Shown here: positions 62,201 to 64,000 of the stretch, piece by piece
How the letters are laid out: each line of letters starts with the position of its first letter
Numbering within the stretch: position 1 is the first letter of the stretch
Source: MPNP01 sp965215545
GTDB lineage: Bacteria > Pseudomonadota > Alphaproteobacteria > Rhodobacterales > Rhodobacteraceae
Direction: 5' to 3'
Assembly (NCBI GenBank): GCA_965215545.1
Contig: OZ244066.1
Location: forward strand, 372,001-436,000
Length of the DNA stretch: 64,000 nucleotides
Notes under the pieces: generated by a model
Told to the model about the DNA's origin: nothing
Databases searched by the model: none
The model's input: only the letters and a program-made list of their open reading frames with translations
Made by a program: the position numbers and the translations under genes

Positions 62201-62756
62201 GGGCCGCACAGGTCGTCCCCTCGTGCGGGTGCCGCTGGATTTCGACATACAGACGATCCACAAAGAGCTGCTTCAGGCTGGCGAGCAGGGTATGGGCCGA
62301 TTGGGTGCGCCCCTCGAGCAGCATGGCACCCAGAACCCCGTTCGCGCCACCGGTGAGACAGATCAGTCCGGCGTTGCAGGCCTCGAGATCCGCCATGTCG
62401 AGACAGGGAACGGTGCGATCGGGAGTGAGGTACATGCGCGTGCTCAGCATGAGCAGGTTCTCCCAGCCGGTCTGATCCATGGCCAGGAGACCGAGGCCGG
62501 GGATCTCGAGGCCCGTATCCACGGCCCCCGGGGGGCGAAGGGCGGCGGCGCATCCCTGGATGGGCTGGAGACCGGCAGCCGTGGCCTTGGCGGCGAACTC
62601 GAGGGCTGCATACATGTTGTTGGTATCGAGGAGGGCAGCGGCTGGCATGGCCTGCTGCACGCAGCGTTCAATCAGCGAGTCGATCCTGACGGAACTCTCC
62701 AGGAGCGAGGAACCGCTCCGGATTCGCAGATGCACAAAACTGTCTGGTGTTGCCAA
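59289..62756 (-). CDS. dnaE: DNA polymerase III alpha subunit
   Basis: Replicative polymerase, about 1,155 residues. PHP domain at the N-terminus (FVHLRIRSGSSLLESSVRIDSLIERC), with metal ligands largely lost. Catalytic region GPGRGSGVGSLVAYAL and PDFDIDFCQ (two Asp), DFLGLQTLSTI, ALYRPGPMANIPEYCQ and the fingers. Beta-clamp-binding and OB domains follow (VKVAGVLASVTSRQSKTNKRMAIIKLADRTDEIEGFVFP). A short Arg-rich tandem repeat interrupts the C-terminal domain. The frame is open to a TTG at 62855. I start at the TTG at 62756 (LATPDSFVHL), which matches the family and has GAGGGG upstream; a GTG at 62795 is another choice. Confidence 0.93.
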   Translation of the reverse strand: MATPDSFVHLRIRSGSSLLESSVRIDSLIERCVQQAMPAAALLDTNNMYAALEFAAKATAAGLQPIQGCAAALRPPGAVDTGLEIPGLGLLAMDQTGWENLLMLSTRMYLTPDRTVPCLDMADLEACNAGLICLTGGANGVLGAMLLEGRTQSAHTLLASLKQLFVDRLYVEIQRHPHEGTTCAAHEEKTETAMIEMAYDLELPLVATNDVRFLDSDAYDAVDLLFYIKHGGYATQHDKRRLLTREHGLKTPVEMAELFADLPEAIENTHEIAQRCRFNTKTRSPMLPKFSENEDEDLRRLAEEGLTWRLSTHEPAASRDEYTQRLEYELDIIRQKGFSGYYLIVHDFVVWAKDRDIPVGPGRGSGVGSLVAYALRITNLDPIRYSLLFERFLNPERDSVPDFDIDFCQESRGRVVDYVCERYGAERVAQIITFGTLGTKAAIRDFGRVLRIPRGKLVALSDEVDSSSNRSLRAQIGTNTVLASEMRSSDEIRNLFALIDQIEGLPRNTSRHPAGVVIGNQPLQQILPLQNDDPEQMPTTQFDMKWTEKAGLVKMDFLGLQTLSTINHTLTTLREEGIEIDLDTIGFDDPEVFNLYASGDTLGVFQVESGGMVESLRMMKPNRIEDIIALLALYRPGPMANIPEYCQVKHGEKRSMRYHPLIDPLLDETNGIIVYQEQVMEIARRMGGYTRGHADILRKAMGKKLPEEMAREKPRFIKGARAKGVSASVAEKVWKLLEKFAEYGFNKAHAAGYAATSYQTAWLKCHHPAAFMASAMTYERELTDEIATYARELARLGIELEPPCINRSGVGFRSEGQVIHYALDAIKGVGTEVARMIVAARGDTPFADMFDFARRVDLQLMNRGAVEQMVMAGVFDRLAPNRKAVHESIERLFAYHRAAAEQERFEQESLFGDDDDQVSRPELVRTDDWPSAERLANEMHVLGMYISGHPLETYETELAALACSDIADVTAVLRRGAETLPEKYNVKVAGVLASVTSRQSKTNKRMAIIKLADRTDEIEGFVFPQDLEDTPMPLTETICVSAYLNVRKYNDRLTVNVSRIRPLSRRRPLSRRRPLPRKTIGIYYNAESVPPRILTILDGEGGKAVPELDVMVRLCPIHKGMQNQVEILIPRRFQITRAARDAIIRTDGVINLSVT
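59536..59571 (-). repeat. 18-bp tandem repeat inside dnaE
   Basis: Two exact 18-bp units (plus a partial one) encode the hexapeptide PLSRRR twice in the C-terminal region, where other DnaE proteins have no such repeat. Confidence 0.8.
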
Positions 62757-62927
62757 CCTCTCAACCCCCTCAGCGTGGACCCGTTCTCGATCCACAACAT
62801 CCGATTCCTGATCCGGCTCCCAGCCCGATAGTGCCGATTGTGGCCTCCGATTCAACTTGCATTCGGCACGAACTATCCATTACTGCATCGGCTGGCCAAT
62901 GGGCAGGTCCAGGGACGGGCAGAGGAC

Positions 62928-64000
62928 ATGGCAGACATCAGTTTCACCCTGAACGGATCCCGGGTCACACTCACTGATCTTGATCCCCACCAGACCCTGC
63001 TCGACTGGCTGCGCAATGATGCGGGCCTCGTTGGCACCAAGGAAGGGTGCAATGAAGGGGATTGCGGCGCCTGCACCGTCATCAGGGTCTCCCCGACCGC
63101 CAACGGTCCCTGGTGTGAGGCCATCAATGCCTGCATCCTGCTCCTGCCCCAGCTGCACGGACAGTCCCTCTACACCATTGAGGGTCTCGCCGACGGCGAG
63201 ACCCTGCACCCGATCCAGCAGGCCATGATCGCCCGGCATGGCAGCCAGTGCGGATTCTGCACCCCCGGCATTGTCATGTCCCTCGTGGCCGCCTCGGAAA
63301 ACAGCGAATCGGATACCGACCGCATCCTGGCCGGCAACCTCTGCCGCTGCACCGGCTACCAACCGATCGTCAACGCAGCCCGCGCCGCCGCCCCCATGGG
63401 CCGACTCGCACCCAACGCGACCCCCTCACCACCGGCCGTCTCGACCCCCGACTGTTATCTGCCCGAGACCCTTGAGGCCTTTGCCGACTGGTACCTTGAC
63501 TCTCCCGATGCCACCCTCATTGCCGGTGCCACGGATGTCGGCCTTTGGGTAACCAAGCAATTCCGGTCCCTGCAGCCGGCCTGTTTTCTCGGCGGGCTTG
63601 CCGAGCTTGACCACATCACCCCCAACGGCTCGGCCCTCACCGTCGGTGCCATGGTGACCCTGAACCGCCTCCACACAGCCATGGCTCCCCTGTATCCGAC
63701 CCTCGCAACACTCATTGAACGCTTTGGTTCGGTCCAGGTCCGCAACAGCGCCACCGTGGGTGGCAATATTGCCAACGGCTCACCGATCGGGGACCTGGCC
63801 CCGGCGTTCATCGCCCTTGGCTGCACCCTCGTCCTGCGGCGGGGGGACACACGACGCACGATCCCGATCGAGGACTTCTTCGTCGATTATGGTGTGCAGG
63901 ATCGCCAGGCTGGGGAATTCGTTGAAGCCATCCACATCCCCACCGACCAGCCCGGGCTCCGGTGCTACAAGATCGCCAAGCGCCATGACCAGGATATCTC
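62928..64000 (+). CDS. xdhA: Xanthine dehydrogenase small subunit, 3' end cut by window
   Basis: Iron-sulfur/FAD subunit of a molybdenum hydroxylase converting hypoxanthine and xanthine to urate. 357 codons are present, with no stop before the window edge. ATG at 62928 follows AGAGGA. First [2Fe-2S] cluster KEGCNEGDCGACTV near residue 40, second cluster SQCGFCTPGIVMSL and GNLCRCTGY, then the FAD domain (LIAGATDVGLWVTK, SATVGGNIANGSPIGDLAP). The XdhB (molybdopterin) gene would be expected next. Divergent from dnaE. Confidence 0.95.
   Translation, partial: MADISFTLNGSRVTLTDLDPHQTLLDWLRNDAGLVGTKEGCNEGDCGACTVIRVSPTANGPWCEAINACILLLPQLHGQSLYTIEGLADGETLHPIQQAMIARHGSQCGFCTPGIVMSLVAASENSESDTDRILAGNLCRCTGYQPIVNAARAAAPMGRLAPNATPSPPAVSTPDCYLPETLEAFADWYLDSPDATLIAGATDVGLWVTKQFRSLQPACFLGGLAELDHITPNGSALTVGAMVTLNRLHTAMAPLYPTLATLIERFGSVQVRNSATVGGNIANGSPIGDLAPAFIALGCTLVLRRGDTRRTIPIEDFFVDYGVQDRQAGEFVEAIHIPTDQPGLRCYKIAKRHDQDI

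Noticed and set aside
60099..62831. A 910-codon open frame on the plus strand
   Set aside because: It is antisense to dnaE and arises from the third-position GC bias of that gene; no family resemblance or ribosome site.
1..64000. CRISPR arrays, rRNA genes, prophage
   Set aside because: No regularly spaced repeats, no rRNA sequence and no phage structural genes were seen on either strand.

Overview
The window is a high-GC bacterial chromosome segment with two clear AT-rich islets. It looks alphaproteobacterial. The evidence is the gene order ruvC-ruvA-ruvB-ybgC next to tolQ-tolR-tolA-tolB-pal-cpoB-tilS-ftsH, a DUF1489 gene beside rpsD, propionyl-CoA and acetoacetyl-CoA synthetases, glcDEF and xanthine dehydrogenase genes. 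I do not name a genus. Both edges cut genes: an SMP-30/gluconolactonase-type gene on the left and xdhA on the right. Layout, left to right: 1-0.9 kb, truncated SMP-30 gene. 1.0-2.4 kb, a RES-toxin/Xre-MbcA-type antitoxin pair with an 11-bp inverted-repeat operator. 2.6-3.9 kb, a complete IS630-family insertion sequence whose transposase needs a -1 frameshift. 4.7-7.3 kb, a four-gene bufferin operon: a DUF2282 precursor peptide, a DUF692 multinuclear iron enzyme, a DUF2063 partner and a DoxX membrane protein. 7.3-12.1 kb, an accessory stretch with repeats, a small coiled-coil membrane protein, two or three secreted-protein genes and a broken dehydrogenase cut off at an IS66-like end. 12.1-28.9 kb, mostly housekeeping genes: upp, prpE, a PilP-like secreted protein, a GlcD-like oxidase, metY, rlmB, tRNA-Tyr, acetoacetyl-CoA synthetase, tRNA-Cys, folD, a MOSC protein, two tandem ftsH genes and tilS. 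28.9-30.5 kb, an AT-rich islet with a retropepsin-like protease pair and a 134-bp palindromic element. 30.5-35.7 kb, cpoB-pal-tolB-tolA-tolR-tolQ. 35.7-40.1 kb, a second insertion zone with a small coiled-coil membrane protein, a Fic module and decayed insertion sequences. 40.1-42.8 kb, ybgC-ruvB-ruvA-ruvC. 43.0-46.9 kb, glcD-glcE-glcF. 46.9-52.6 kb, accessory genes: a frameshifted AAA/PD-(D/E)XK protein, an orphan AAA ATPase, a secreted protein whose reading frame is broken in an 11-C tract, a YHS protein and Hsp20. 52.6-64.0 kb, DUF1489, rpsD, MFS, msrA, prmA, a PfkB kinase, hisS, dnaE and xdhA. How it fits together: the minus-strand run from ruvC to folD reads as one ancestral housekeeping block (Holliday-junction resolution, cell-envelope Tol-Pal, tRNA lysidinylation, membrane proteolysis, folate metabolism). 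Accessory DNA has entered it at two places, ybgC/tolQ and cpoB/tilS. The most interesting loci are the bufferin operon, with a perfect 12-bp hairpin between precursor and modifying-enzyme genes, and a pair of secreted-protein genes that share a poly-C tract in the signal-peptide codons. One of that pair is in frame and the other is out of frame.
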